The translations under genes were made by a program, and so were the position numbers. From a virus, in the IMG/VR virus record IMGVR_UViG_3300026533_000006, positions 1 through 45,643 of that record: 45,643 nucleotides of DNA; one strand, written 5' to 3'. Below the pieces are notes generated by a model. That model was not told where the DNA came from. It searched no databases and saw only the letters and a list, made by a program, of their open reading frames with translations. Below are positions 26,664 through 33,949 of the stretch, one piece after another. Positions within the stretch are counted from its first letter, which is position 1. Each line of letters starts with the position of its first letter.

Positions 26664-27808
26664 CCTACACATTCCCCACTTCTATCTTCAGTTTCAGTCA
26701 TTGTTGTATCCTTGTTTTTAACTGCTTCTCTGTAGTCTGGTTGTTTAAGATGTGTCCAATTCATTTCTGTATCACCCATACCTGTAAACTCATCCCAATC
26801 TAATTCTTGTTTAGAATAGTTTGATACTTTTCCTTCAAAGAAGTTTGTCTTAGTATCATTTGCGACTTCTCTTTTGAGTAGTGCATTTACTAGTGGTGTT
26901 CTATATCCATATCCATATTTATCTTCATGTTCATCGTACATTCCAATTGCTTGTTGCCTCTTCTTTACGAAGTATGCTACTGTTGCATCTGTTATTTCTT
27001 TGTCGAACTGATACCCTAATATGTAGTTCATCCAACTAGACTCTAGTTCAAATGCTTTATCAAATAGTGCATTAGTTTTTGCTCTAATCATAAACCAAGG
27101 TAAATCTGGATTCTCTCTCTGAAACTCTTTAATTATGTTCTCAAACAGTTTAAGGTGATGTAACTCATCTTTGTGAATTTCCTTTACCATATCTGCACTA
27201 GCTACCATCGTATTACCTAAGTAATATATAGTTGCAAATCCAGTCTGAAAGAAAATACCTTCTAATAGTTGGTTAGCTATCAGTGCATAGTATATCTTCT
27301 CTTGTGTAACTTCACCATTAGTTAGTTCACTAAACATTTTATATACTTCTGTATTCTTTGCATTAAGTGTTAAGTCATGTTTATACAATTCAAATACCTC
27401 ATCTGAGTTATCAACTGTATCTGCTAGTAAAACAGCATAGGACTTAGAATGGAGTACCTCTTGTGCACTCTGTTCTATTATACAAGCATTGACTACCTTA
27501 TTAGTTATATATCCATTAAGGTTATCTGCTAGGCTGTCTGCTATCATACTATCTAAGAAGCTTATCTGAGCAAATACTCTATCATAAGCAAACTTCTCAT
27601 TATCATCTAATTTAGAATAGTTCTTTGATTCACTAGCTGTGTTAACTGATTCTGGAGTCCAGAAACAATCTCTCATTGACTTATATAGTTTACCTGCCCA
27701 ATCATATCTACTCTTATTAAAGTTAAGTAGTCCAGATGGATTAGCTCCTATTATAGTTTCTTCAAGACTATCACAACCACTAGGATTGTATAGTACTTTT
27801 TTATCCAT
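26654..27808 (-). CDS. nrdB: Class I ribonucleotide reductase small subunit (NrdB)
   Basis: 384 aa from ATG at 27808 (a TTG two codons earlier is also possible). All diiron and radical features are visible: the helix EKFAYDRVFAQISFLDSMIA, EVLHSKSY (Glu, His and the radical Tyr with the E-x-x-H-x-x-x-Y spacing of E. coli E115-H118-Y122), and DELHHLKLF for the second Glu-His pair. The C-terminal tail TEDRSGECVGCQ would contact NrdA. It supplies the tyrosyl radical for converting NDPs to dNDPs. No nrdA is in the window, so the partner is either outside it or the host enzyme. Confidence 0.93.
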   Translation of the reverse strand: MDKKVLYNPSGCDSLEETIIGANPSGLLNFNKSRYDWAGKLYKSMRDCFWTPESVNTASESKNYSKLDDNEKFAYDRVFAQISFLDSMIADSLADNLNGYITNKVVNACIIEQSAQEVLHSKSYAVLLADTVDNSDEVFELYKHDLTLNAKNTEVYKMFSELTNGEVTQEKIYYALIANQLLEGIFFQTGFATIYYLGNTMVASADMVKEIHKDELHHLKLFENIIKEFQRENPDLPWFMIRAKTNALFDKAFELESSWMNYILGYQFDKEITDATVAYFVKKRQQAIGMYDEHEDKYGYGYRTPLVNALLKREVANDTKTNFFEGKVSNYSKQELDWDEFTGMGDTEMNWTHLKQPDYREAVKNKDTTMTETEDRSGECVGCQ

Positions 27809-28820
27809 TTGCAATACTTACTAACAGATTGGCTCTATTTTCTTTATGTAATATAGACTTCCTACCTCTTGACCATGAACCACAATTACCACATTTGAAT
27901 CTAGCAAATCTAGATACATTAGTAGTTGAATATCCTTTTCGTTTCAACTTATGGCTACCACAAGTAGGACACATAGATTCTGAATCTGTTGCTCCAGTTG
28001 TAACATTTGGATGGGACTTAGCCCAAGGTCTTAGCACTAGGTATAGTTCCTCAGTCGAGATTACATCTTGCTTGTTATAGAACTTCATTTCTGCCCAAGC
28101 TTCTTCATTACCTTTCATACATTCTGACCATAAAGCAAATCCTTTAAACTTACCATGACCAGACTTCTTCTCTTTACATAGAGCACCAGTTAAATATTCC
28201 AGTGTGTTCTGCTCAAATGAAAACTCTTTTTTAGCGATTAACATTGTGTCAATCACTCTATAAGGTGATGGTGGTTTTAACCCATTCAACACTGCATAAG
28301 CATTAATCTTCTTCATATCAAATCTCTTAGCATTGTGACCTATAATCAAGTCTGCTTCATGTAAGAAATCTAGTACCTTTTCAATCAGTTCAGAGTCATC
28401 TTCTGTTCTTGTTTCAAAATAATGTACTTCATCTTCTCCTAGCCATTTCATAGCAATAGACATCATGTAAGAACGATTCTCTTCAATTCTCATAGGTCTA
28501 CCAATATTCTGTTTCCATAGTCCCCAATGGTATGACATCATAGGTGCATTTTCAATGTCAAGAGTTAATATTCTCAAATTGTTTTTGTACACTTTGTTTG
28601 GTGAACTAGGTTTACCACTAGCTACTAGGGATACTGGTTTTAACTTGCATCCATCTGGTGCTTTAGGTCTAGGAATATATATACCTGCATCTTTCAATGC
28701 TTGACGAATGCTAGTGTCTGGTATTTCCCATTTATCACTAATCTCTATCCAAGTCATTCCACCTTGTCTGTTTTCCCAAATTGCTTCTAATATTTCTTTT
28801 GTAAATCTGTGTTTATACAT
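27801..28820 (-). CDS. DEDD-type 3'-5' exonuclease with HTH and zinc ribbon
   Basis: 339 aa. Residues 5-48 form an HTH-like domain (TWIEISDKWEIPDTSIRQAL). Residues 83-268 are a DnaQ/RNase H-fold exonuclease: Asp88/Glu90 (LTLDIEN), Asp168 (GHNAKRFDMK) and Asp252 (FYNKQDVIS). Residues 284-313 form a zinc ribbon CPTCGSH ... CGNC. Proteins of this type occur in phages as stand-alone polymerase-proofreading or DNA-processing exonucleases. Its end overlaps nrdB; its start overlaps the MazG-like gene. No polymerase palm domain follows, so this is not a complete DNA polymerase. Confidence 0.85.
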   Translation of the reverse strand: MYKHRFTKEILEAIWENRQGGMTWIEISDKWEIPDTSIRQALKDAGIYIPRPKAPDGCKLKPVSLVASGKPSSPNKVYKNNLRILTLDIENAPMMSYHWGLWKQNIGRPMRIEENRSYMMSIAMKWLGEDEVHYFETRTEDDSELIEKVLDFLHEADLIIGHNAKRFDMKKINAYAVLNGLKPPSPYRVIDTMLIAKKEFSFEQNTLEYLTGALCKEKKSGHGKFKGFALWSECMKGNEEAWAEMKFYNKQDVISTEELYLVLRPWAKSHPNVTTGATDSESMCPTCGSHKLKRKGYSTTNVSRFARFKCGNCGSWSRGRKSILHKENRANLLVSIANG

Positions 28821-29259
28821 GTAATTTGCATCCTCTAAAATCTGCTTTCAACCAGTTCTCTTTAGCTTCTGGTGATAAATCTTTCTCAAACTTTCCATTA
28901 ACAAAAGTTCCAACTCTACTGTTTATTTCCATTGACACTTGTTCAAGTACTTGCTCTGGTTCATATCCTAACTTCATAATCTCTCCATGTGCAAATACTA
29001 TTACATCTGCATATGCATCAACTTTTTCTTCTATTGGTGTAGAATAAGATGCTTCATATTTTTGTACAGCTATGCCTTCTTCTTTCAGTTCCTTTACAAA
29101 TCTTAATAACTTATCTTTTAGTTGCCCTCTTTTTTCTTTAGTAATATCTAACCCAATACTTTCCATTAGTTCTTCAATTATATTTGCATGTGCATCTATA
29201 GCCAAATATTTATTTAATTGTAGTCCTCTATCTGTTTGAAATTTTCTTAGTCCGTTCAT
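28813..29259 (-). CDS. MazG-like / all-alpha NTP pyrophosphohydrolase
   Basis: 148 aa. The pattern EELMESIG (residues ~30-37) and EKVDAYADVIVFAHGEIMKL (~78-97), with acidic residues spaced as E-x-x-E...D-x-x-D, fits the MazG/HisE-like superfamily. The C-terminal SPEAKENWLKADFRGC is common in phage MazG-like proteins. It would hydrolyse non-canonical or signal NTPs, perhaps dUTP or ppGpp-related. It lies with nrdB and thyX. Preceded by the intergenic hairpin region 29260-29316. Confidence 0.78.
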   Translation of the reverse strand: MNGLRKFQTDRGLQLNKYLAIDAHANIIEELMESIGLDITKEKRGQLKDKLLRFVKELKEEGIAVQKYEASYSTPIEEKVDAYADVIVFAHGEIMKLGYEPEQVLEQVSMEINSRVGTFVNGKFEKDLSPEAKENWLKADFRGCKLHV

Positions 29260-29316
29260 TGTTTTCCTTTGTTTTTTAACTCTTATTAGAAGAGTCGAGA
29301 GACCCCTCTTAAAAAG
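29260..29316 (-). promoter_or_regulatory. Intergenic region with two mutually exclusive hairpins
   Basis: On the minus strand the segments AAGAG / CTCTT / AAGAG can form either hairpin 1 (29290-29294 with 29306-29310) or hairpin 2 (ACTCTT with AAGAGT, 29279-29295, 5-nt loop). They share the middle arm, so only one forms at a time. This resembles an attenuator or a processed leader before the MazG-like gene. A real regulatory role is unproven. Confidence 0.35.
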
Positions 29317-29670
29317 TTATATCTTCTTATAAGCTATCTTTAACTCTTCTTTAAATTCTTCAATAGCTACTACAGCTACTAAACCTTCCTCTTTTGTTCT
29401 TTCCATGAAGTCAACAAGATAAGCTCTTGCTTTCATTCCATGTACAAAGTTAGTTGTCTGTTGGATATTAAAGAGTGCACAATTTGCTTGTGCTGTCTCT
29501 CTATAGCCATCAATATATACTGCTTTGAATACTTTTTTATAAACATCAGACTCTAAGAAATCTTCAATTAACTTTGCTTTTTCTAAGTCATTTTCGTATC
29601 TCTTTAACTCGTCTTCCATCTGCTTAATGTCAAACTCTACTTGTGCTAGTTCTGATTTATCCTGCGACAT
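29317..29670 (-). CDS. Small coiled-coil protein
   Basis: 117 aa, N-terminal coiled coil (KSELAQVEFDIKQMEDELKR, EKAKLIEDFLESDVYKKVF) followed by a helical domain with AQANCALFNIQQTTNFVHGM. The sequence recalls small phage helper proteins with a conserved terminal fold, but I cannot name it. Overlaps the small membrane protein upstream by 14 nt. Confidence 0.5.
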   Translation of the reverse strand: MSQDKSELAQVEFDIKQMEDELKRYENDLEKAKLIEDFLESDVYKKVFKAVYIDGYRETAQANCALFNIQQTTNFVHGMKARAYLVDFMERTKEEGLVAVVAIEEFKEELKIAYKKI

Positions 29671-29848
29671 AGTAAACTAATGCTCCCACTGGTCCAACTA
29701 AAACTCCGATTGCTCCCACTATTGTTTGTGCTAGTGTTTCGTAACCTGCACCTAATAATGTTAGTATATTCATAACCCATCCAAATAATACTGTAACAGC
29801 TAATGATAACCAAGCTATTAATGCTCCAAATACTAGAATTTTTTCCAT
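29657..29848 (-). CDS. Small membrane protein (two TM segments)
   Basis: 63 aa, two hydrophobic helices: about 3-28 (ILVFGALIAWLSLAVTVLF) and about 40-62 (TIVGAIGVLVGPVGALVYYV). Almost no charged residues. It overlaps the SSB-like gene by one base. Holin-like size and topology, but its location in the replication block argues for another envelope function such as superinfection or host interference. Unassigned. Confidence 0.5.
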   Translation of the reverse strand: MEKILVFGALIAWLSLAVTVLFGWVMNILTLLGAGYETLAQTIVGAIGVLVGPVGALVYYVAG

Positions 29849-30522
29849 TAGTCTAGTCCTAGGTCCGAATCATCAACTTCTGGTTCTTGTTTATCTTCAT
29901 TCGTATCACCTGACACTTCTGCTGAACCACCATTTGCTATATGAGCTTTAAGTCGTTTAGTCTTCTTATCTGAAAGACGACCATCAAGTTTGCCAAGTGC
30001 TTCTGGGTCTAGTGAGTTGATTTTCTCATTAGCATTTAATCCTGCTTCTGTGAATGATGCAAATACAATGTTGTCTTCTGTAACTTCACCTTTGTAAAAA
30101 TCTAGTTCTTTTACAATTGCAAGTTTACATTTTTTACCATCAAGCTCTTTAACTGCATTAAGTACTACTGGTTGACCATTTTTCATTACTGGTGAACCAT
30201 CTTCTTTAACTAGTGGTTTGTTAAAAGTAGTGATACCTTTAAGTCCCATAACTACTGCAAAAGCCATCCAGTCTTTATAACCATGATTCACTGAACCAGT
30301 AGCCCATTTTTCATCTAGAATAAATGCTTGATAGATAGTTTTCTCATGTCCATCTGCTGTAACTAGTGAAAGGTCAATACAGTTATTCTTACTCTTAGTT
30401 TTACCTAGTGTTGCAGTTACAATTGTTACATCATATACTCCAGTCTCCATAGTTCCAAAAGAACCTCCACTTCCACCTGCTGTACTTGCTACTTCTGTGT
30501 CTAAATTAAATACGAAATCCAT
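29848..30522 (-). CDS. Single-stranded DNA-binding-like protein
   Basis: 224 aa. Residues ~25-155 have the phage SSB/DUF669-like OB pattern (GVYDVTIVTATLGKTKSKNN, IYQAFILDEKWATG, DGKKCKLAIVKELDFYKGEV), and the tail is acidic, ending DDSDLGLD, as in SSBs that recruit partners by their C-terminus. It lies three genes from the Sak4-like ATPase, the usual association. It would protect single-stranded DNA in replication and recombination. Confidence 0.72.
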   Translation of the reverse strand: MDFVFNLDTEVASTAGGSGGSFGTMETGVYDVTIVTATLGKTKSKNNCIDLSLVTADGHEKTIYQAFILDEKWATGSVNHGYKDWMAFAVVMGLKGITTFNKPLVKEDGSPVMKNGQPVVLNAVKELDGKKCKLAIVKELDFYKGEVTEDNIVFASFTEAGLNANEKINSLDPEALGKLDGRLSDKKTKRLKAHIANGGSAEVSGDTNEDKQEPEVDDSDLGLD

Positions 30523-30872
30523 TATACTAACTCATCTTCTGATTCTTCATCAATATCAAGACCGAAATCATCTGTCTTTACTGTTTCACTGATACCACGA
30601 ATAGCATCAATTTGTGCTTGTAATGTTGCTACTTGTTGTTCTAGTAGAGTCTCTACATCTGCAATCTCTTCTGCTAACTTGTCCTTACGACCTTGTACAC
30701 CATCTGTTGTTGCTGTAATCTTAGTTGTGTGAGCTTCATTTAAAGCCTCAATTCTTTCTTCATGTGCTTTATTAAGTGCAACTACTTTAGTTGCTGTTGT
30801 TTCTTCAATCTTCTCTAATTGAGTTGATAATCTTTCTTTCTTTGCTGTTAATTGTGTAACCGATAATGCCAT
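30522..30872 (-). CDS. Coiled-coil protein with acidic tail, partner of SSB-like protein
   Basis: 116 aa. Residues 8-95 are continuous coiled coil (KKERLSTQLEKIEETTATKV, EEIADVETLLEQQVATLQAQ). The end is acidic (TDDFGLDIDEESEDELV) and echoes the DSDLGLD end of the adjacent SSB-like protein, with which it shares a stop/start base. Possibly a recombination or replication mediator; unassigned. Confidence 0.55.
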   Translation of the reverse strand: MALSVTQLTAKKERLSTQLEKIEETTATKVVALNKAHEERIEALNEAHTTKITATTDGVQGRKDKLAEEIADVETLLEQQVATLQAQIDAIRGISETVKTDDFGLDIDEESEDELV

Positions 30873-30874
30873 TT

Positions 30875-31108
30875 TTATTTTCCTTTTAATTTCTTCAAAA
30901 CTTCTGTTAATTTGGGTAATACCCCTAAGTCTGAATAAGTGATTAATAACATGAACTCTGCTGGGTTCTTGCTAATTGCCTCTAGGTTATCTCCTAATGG
31001 GAAACCTATCTCTTTACATCCATCTGCTAATAACTTTACTCTAGTTCTATCTCCATCGAAATATCTTAGTAGTTGTTGTCCTAGCTCCTGTTTAGTTAAT
31101 GTTGCCAT
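30875..31108 (-). CDS. Small hypothetical protein in recombination block
   Basis: 77 aa: TKQELGQQLLRYFDGDRTRV ... LPKLTEVLKKLKGK. Mostly helical; no cysteines or TM helix of note. It lies 2 nt from the coiled-coil gene and overlaps the 67-aa gene upstream. Family unknown. Confidence 0.5.
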   Translation of the reverse strand: MATLTKQELGQQLLRYFDGDRTRVKLLADGCKEIGFPLGDNLEAISKNPAEFMLLITYSDLGVLPKLTEVLKKLKGK

Positions 31109-31295
31109 ATATGTTCGCTAATAAACGATATGCAGTTCCATTTTCTTCTTCTTTTTCTGATATTACTGTATCAAGTCTTTCTTGTTCTTGGATTGCATTT
31201 GACATCTTTTGATTGTTCAGTGCGATTCCATCTTCAAGTTCTTTCTTGAAAGACAGTACTTTCTCAATTGTTTTTGTAAGTGGGTTTTTAAACAT
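31092..31295 (-). CDS. Small coiled-coil hypothetical protein
   Basis: 67 aa, helical (KTIEKVLSFKKELEDGIALN, NAIQEQERLDTVISEKEEEN). Its start shares its base with the stop of the Sak4-like ATPase, implying translational coupling. Not recognised. Confidence 0.5.
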   Translation of the reverse strand: MFKNPLTKTIEKVLSFKKELEDGIALNNQKMSNAIQEQERLDTVISEKEEENGTAYRLLANIYGNIN

Positions 31296-31984
31296 TATTT
31301 CTCCTTGTTATAGAATTTTATAATTGATTCACTAATTGCTAGTGCATCGTTTGTTGGCTTAGTCTTAAATAGACCTCTAGGTGCTTTTGCTGAATTCTTC
31401 TTGTTCGGCTTATATGACATTAATACATCAATCATATCACCTTCTTCAATTTCCTCTTTTGGTACATCTTCCTCTGCATATACTGGTGATGTGTATAATA
31501 CAATAGCTAACTCTTTTTCAAGAAATCCATATTTTAACTCTTTACCTTTCACTCTTGCATACGATTTTGTTTCTCCATAAGCTTCTGCTTTTTGTTCCGG
31601 TATAGCTACAATAAATACTTGCTGAGGTAATACTTTAATTTTCTTTACTAAATCAGCAATCAATAAATTATATTGACCCCACACTTCGTATCCATCAAAT
31701 GCTATATTACAGTACTTATCAACCATTTCTGCCAATGATGTGAAACTATCTAATACAACATAATCATATCTTTTTACATAGTCTTCTTTAGCTAAAGCAT
31801 CTAGTGTTTTATCTAGTTTCTTGTAAGCTGTAATCATAATGTTTTTGAACTCATGGAAATTAGCCATTGGCAATTCTTTGTTCTCTGTGTTTAGTATAAT
31901 TGTTTTCTCTGGTGGTAATGTTTCAAACATTGAACTCTTACCTGTCCCTGATTCCCCAATTATACCTACTGTTGGTTTAATCAT
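31295..31984 (-). CDS. Sak4-like RecA-fold ATPase
   Basis: 229 aa. Walker A GESGTGKS at 10-17; Walker B YDYVVLDS ending Asp79; PQQVFIVAIPEQ is the sensor-like strand. The size and layout fit the compact AAA_24/Sak4 group of phage single-strand annealing or recombination ATPases, which act with a cognate SSB. The SSB-like gene at 29848 is close by. Probably recombination-dependent replication. Start ATG overlaps the stop of the 47-aa gene. Confidence 0.78.
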   Translation of the reverse strand: MIKPTVGIIGESGTGKSSMFETLPPEKTIILNTENKELPMANFHEFKNIMITAYKKLDKTLDALAKEDYVKRYDYVVLDSFTSLAEMVDKYCNIAFDGYEVWGQYNLLIADLVKKIKVLPQQVFIVAIPEQKAEAYGETKSYARVKGKELKYGFLEKELAIVLYTSPVYAEEDVPKEEIEEGDMIDVLMSYKPNKKNSAKAPRGLFKTKPTNDALAISESIIKFYNKEK

Positions 31985-32124
31985 TTTTCTTCTCCATATC
32001 TTTTTATTAATCTTAAATCGTATAAGAAATCTTCTAACCCTAGTTTCCTAAAAAATAGTGCTATCCTATTATATGATTCCTCTGCTTGTTCTCTGGTTAT
32101 GTCTCCGTACTTGATATATCCCAT
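31981..32124 (-). CDS. Short hypothetical protein (47 aa)
   Basis: Reads MGYIKYGDITREQAEESYNR and ends LIKRYGEEK. Its ATG lies inside the end of the FEN-like gene, and its stop TGA overlaps the ATG of the Sak4-like gene (ATGA), the coupling pattern seen throughout this block. It fills the otherwise empty 112 nt between those genes. Function unknown. Confidence 0.6.
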   Translation of the reverse strand: MGYIKYGDITREQAEESYNRIALFFRKLGLEDFLYDLRLIKRYGEEK

Positions 32125-32867
32125 AACTCTAATTCTCCATTCTTAAATTGGTCCAATCTCACTAGCCTCATGTTCAACTCAGCTTCTTCGCTGTTTGTAT
32201 ACAGTTCTTGCCAAGTTTCATAAGTCCATTCATCTATCATATTGTTTGTAAATGAGTCTGCAAACTTTTCACCTTTGCCTTTTGCACCCTTGATATTGTC
32301 TGTTGAGTCTCCCCATATAGCTTGATGTATATAGTTCTCTTCAATCTTAGTCTCATCTAGTCCTGATGTCCATTCCCATGTATTATAGTTGATACAGTCC
32401 ACTGGTGAGTGTTTATAGATGTCTTTGTCTATACATGCTATATAAGTGTTCTCCACTTCATATGCTTGTGTAATGACCAAATCATCTGCTTCCATCAATG
32501 GTATCTCAGTATAGCCTAATCTCTCGTATACGAGCTGTTTCAAGTCTCCTATACCTACGATGTCTGTAGGCTTACGATTAGCCTTATATAGCTCGGAGAG
32601 GTCATGCCTGAATGTGTGTTTAGGACTCATATATAGGTTGAATACAATGTTCAATCCTTTGTAAATAGGTTTGCCATGATAATACCTATCTATATGTTCT
32701 TCCTTGTGTTTATTCCAAACTGTTGACTTAATTCTAGCTATCTTACTACAGAAATCCATATAAGCCATTTCTAGGTCTAAATCTACTTTATCATCTATTT
32801 GTACCTGATTCCTGTAACAAGCTGTATATAGTATGCTATCTGCATCTATAGCTATATTGTATGTCAT
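32097..32867 (-). CDS. FEN-like 5'-3' exonuclease
   Basis: 256 aa. Metal ligands: Asp8/Asp10 (NIAIDADSIL), Glu126-x-Asp128-Asp129 (LMEADDLVI), Asp147/Asp149 (ACIDKDIY). The helix-3-turn-helix DNA-binding loop is GDSTDNIKGAKGKGEKFA at 186-203 with Asp187 and Asp190. Overall layout is that of T5 D15/T4 RNase H-type flap nucleases, which remove RNA primers and process 5' ends. It neighbours the recombination ATPase. High confidence in family; precise activity unknown. Confidence 0.87.
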   Translation of the reverse strand: MTYNIAIDADSILYTACYRNQVQIDDKVDLDLEMAYMDFCSKIARIKSTVWNKHKEEHIDRYYHGKPIYKGLNIVFNLYMSPKHTFRHDLSELYKANRKPTDIVGIGDLKQLVYERLGYTEIPLMEADDLVITQAYEVENTYIACIDKDIYKHSPVDCINYNTWEWTSGLDETKIEENYIHQAIWGDSTDNIKGAKGKGEKFADSFTNNMIDEWTYETWQELYTNSEEAELNMRLVRLDQFKNGELELWDISSTET

Positions 32868-32953
32868 TTTACTTCCTCTCTATCTAACATTGATATTTCA
32901 TCGTTTGTCTTACTTAATAATAAGTTTAAATTTCCTAGTATTGTGTTATCCAT
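32864..32953 (-). CDS. Very short ORF (29 aa)
   Basis: MDNTILGNLNLLLSKTNDEI and a short end. ATG is within the end of the 100-aa gene, stop TGA overlaps the ATG of the FEN-like gene, and AAGGAA lies ~9 nt upstream. It may be a real mini-gene or a coupling leader. Low confidence. Confidence 0.35.
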   Translation of the reverse strand: MDNTILGNLNLLLSKTNDEISMLDREEVK

Positions 32954-33237
32954 TCGTGAGTTTCCTTCCAATCTATTATTTTAGCTGTCTTATACTTCTT
33001 TATTAGAGCTATAGAAGCCTTATTATACTGTTTACCTAGTTTACCTAGTGCAGTTATCTTAGCCTTTGTTAGAGAGCTTATGTCTACTACATTGAGCATC
33101 ATTTGATGATTTGCTTTGTCTATTGTTCTTTCCACTTCTAACCATCTTGTAATTGCATCCCTTTTATCTGGTGAACAAACAGCGATGTGCTTCACTGGTG
33201 CCATCCAGCTTGGTTCCTGTGTAGACTTCTTAGCCAT
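32935..33237 (-). CDS. Hypothetical protein (100 aa)
   Basis: Starts MAKKSTQEPSWMAPVKHIAV. Helical and basic, with the unusual SPDKRDAITRWLEVERTIDK, and a KTAKIIDWKETHEWITQY end. It contains a near copy of the AACAGCGA word on the plus strand (33174-33187). Family unknown. It belongs to a compact operon of small replication-region genes. Confidence 0.5.
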   Translation of the reverse strand: MAKKSTQEPSWMAPVKHIAVCSPDKRDAITRWLEVERTIDKANHQMMLNVVDISSLTKAKITALGKLGKQYNKASIALIKKYKTAKIIDWKETHEWITQY

Positions 33238-33238
33238 G

Positions 33239-33367
33239 TTATCGTTCCTCTACATGAGACACATAGTCATAGTATAAGTCTGCTCTCTCGAAAGCTGTCT
33301 TTGCATTAGGAGCCATGATTATTTCTGTATGTCCATGATGTGTAAAGTGTATTATAAATGCTGTCAT
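33239..33367 (-). CDS. Short hypothetical protein (42 aa)
   Basis: MTAFIIHFTHHGHTEIIMAP then NAKTAFERADLYYDYVSHVE. The start overlaps the stop of the 60-aa gene (TAATG), and its stop TAA is followed by the ATG of the 100-aa gene. The form FxxHxGHTEIIMA.NAKTAFE resembles small phage proteins seen beside replication genes. Function unknown. Confidence 0.6.
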   Translation of the reverse strand: MTAFIIHFTHHGHTEIIMAPNAKTAFERADLYYDYVSHVEER

Positions 33368-33549
33368 TATACTTCTCCCATTAACATATCTAAATCTTCG
33401 TCTTTCTCATTTGCAAATGTTCTCATTTCAGTTATTGTCTCGCCAAACCTGTCATTGAATTCTTCACATATTGAGTCCCACTCTTCTTCATTTCTTGCCA
33501 TTTCTTCTTCATACTTGTTTAAAGCTTCTGTGTTTGCACATCTATCCAT
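33367..33549 (-). CDS. Small acidic hypothetical protein (60 aa)
   Basis: MDRCANTEALNKYEEEMARN, strongly acidic (many Glu/Asp) and helical, ending EDLDMLMGEV. Overlaps the nuclease-like gene upstream by 8 nt and the 42-aa gene downstream by one base. Small acidic phage proteins are sometimes DNA mimics; that is only a possibility. Confidence 0.5.
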   Translation of the reverse strand: MDRCANTEALNKYEEEMARNEEEWDSICEEFNDRFGETITEMRTFANEKDEDLDMLMGEV

Positions 33550-33949
33550 GTTCTCTCCATTTTATTTTCTTTCTTCCGATGTTCTTAGCATAAAATTTAC
33601 CACTAATGTTATCGTTAAGACAATCAAGCTTGAATAGAACTCGTTCTGTAACCAGTAGTTCCACTTCTCCATATGTAAGTGCTCCTTTTGTCTTGAATAG
33701 TTTTAGTATAGTTTTCTTTTGTACACACTTCAATTTTCCATGTTTACTTGAACCTTTGTACTTTCTCCAGTTGCTTTCTTTTACAACTTTCCTTTTCCTC
33801 TTGTAACCTTTGAGTGGTGGTAATGTTGTTCTTGAAAGAAAGTTCTTTTTACCGTAGTAGTAGCTACCATCAGTATAGTCAATCCTATAAGTGAATCCCT
33901 CATTGCCACTAAAATCTGTTTCATTTGTTTCATTGTGCCAATCCTGCAT
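33542..33949 (-). CDS. GIY-YIG-like (SegE-type) endonuclease, putative
   Basis: 135 aa. FTYRIDYTDGSYYYGKKN (residues 19-36) corresponds to the GIY...YIG strands and NWRKYKGSS (60-68) to the SegE-type 'Y.GSS' segment. The C-terminus carries GEVELLVTERVLFKLDCL, which could hold the catalytic Glu, and NISGKFYAKN. It resembles short free-standing GIY-YIG nucleases of phages. Its start overlaps the primase-helicase gene, so it may be a homing endonuclease or a recombination nuclease. Profile-level check not possible here. Confidence 0.6.
   Translation of the reverse strand: MQDWHNETNETDFSGNEGFTYRIDYTDGSYYYGKKNFLSRTTLPPLKGYKRKRKVVKESNWRKYKGSSKHGKLKCVQKKTILKLFKTKGALTYGEVELLVTERVLFKLDCLNDNISGKFYAKNIGRKKIKWREHG

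Noticed and set aside
27801-28820. DNA polymerase I-type gene
   Set aside because: Only the exonuclease motifs are present. After them comes a zinc ribbon and the end of the protein; no palm or fingers motifs.
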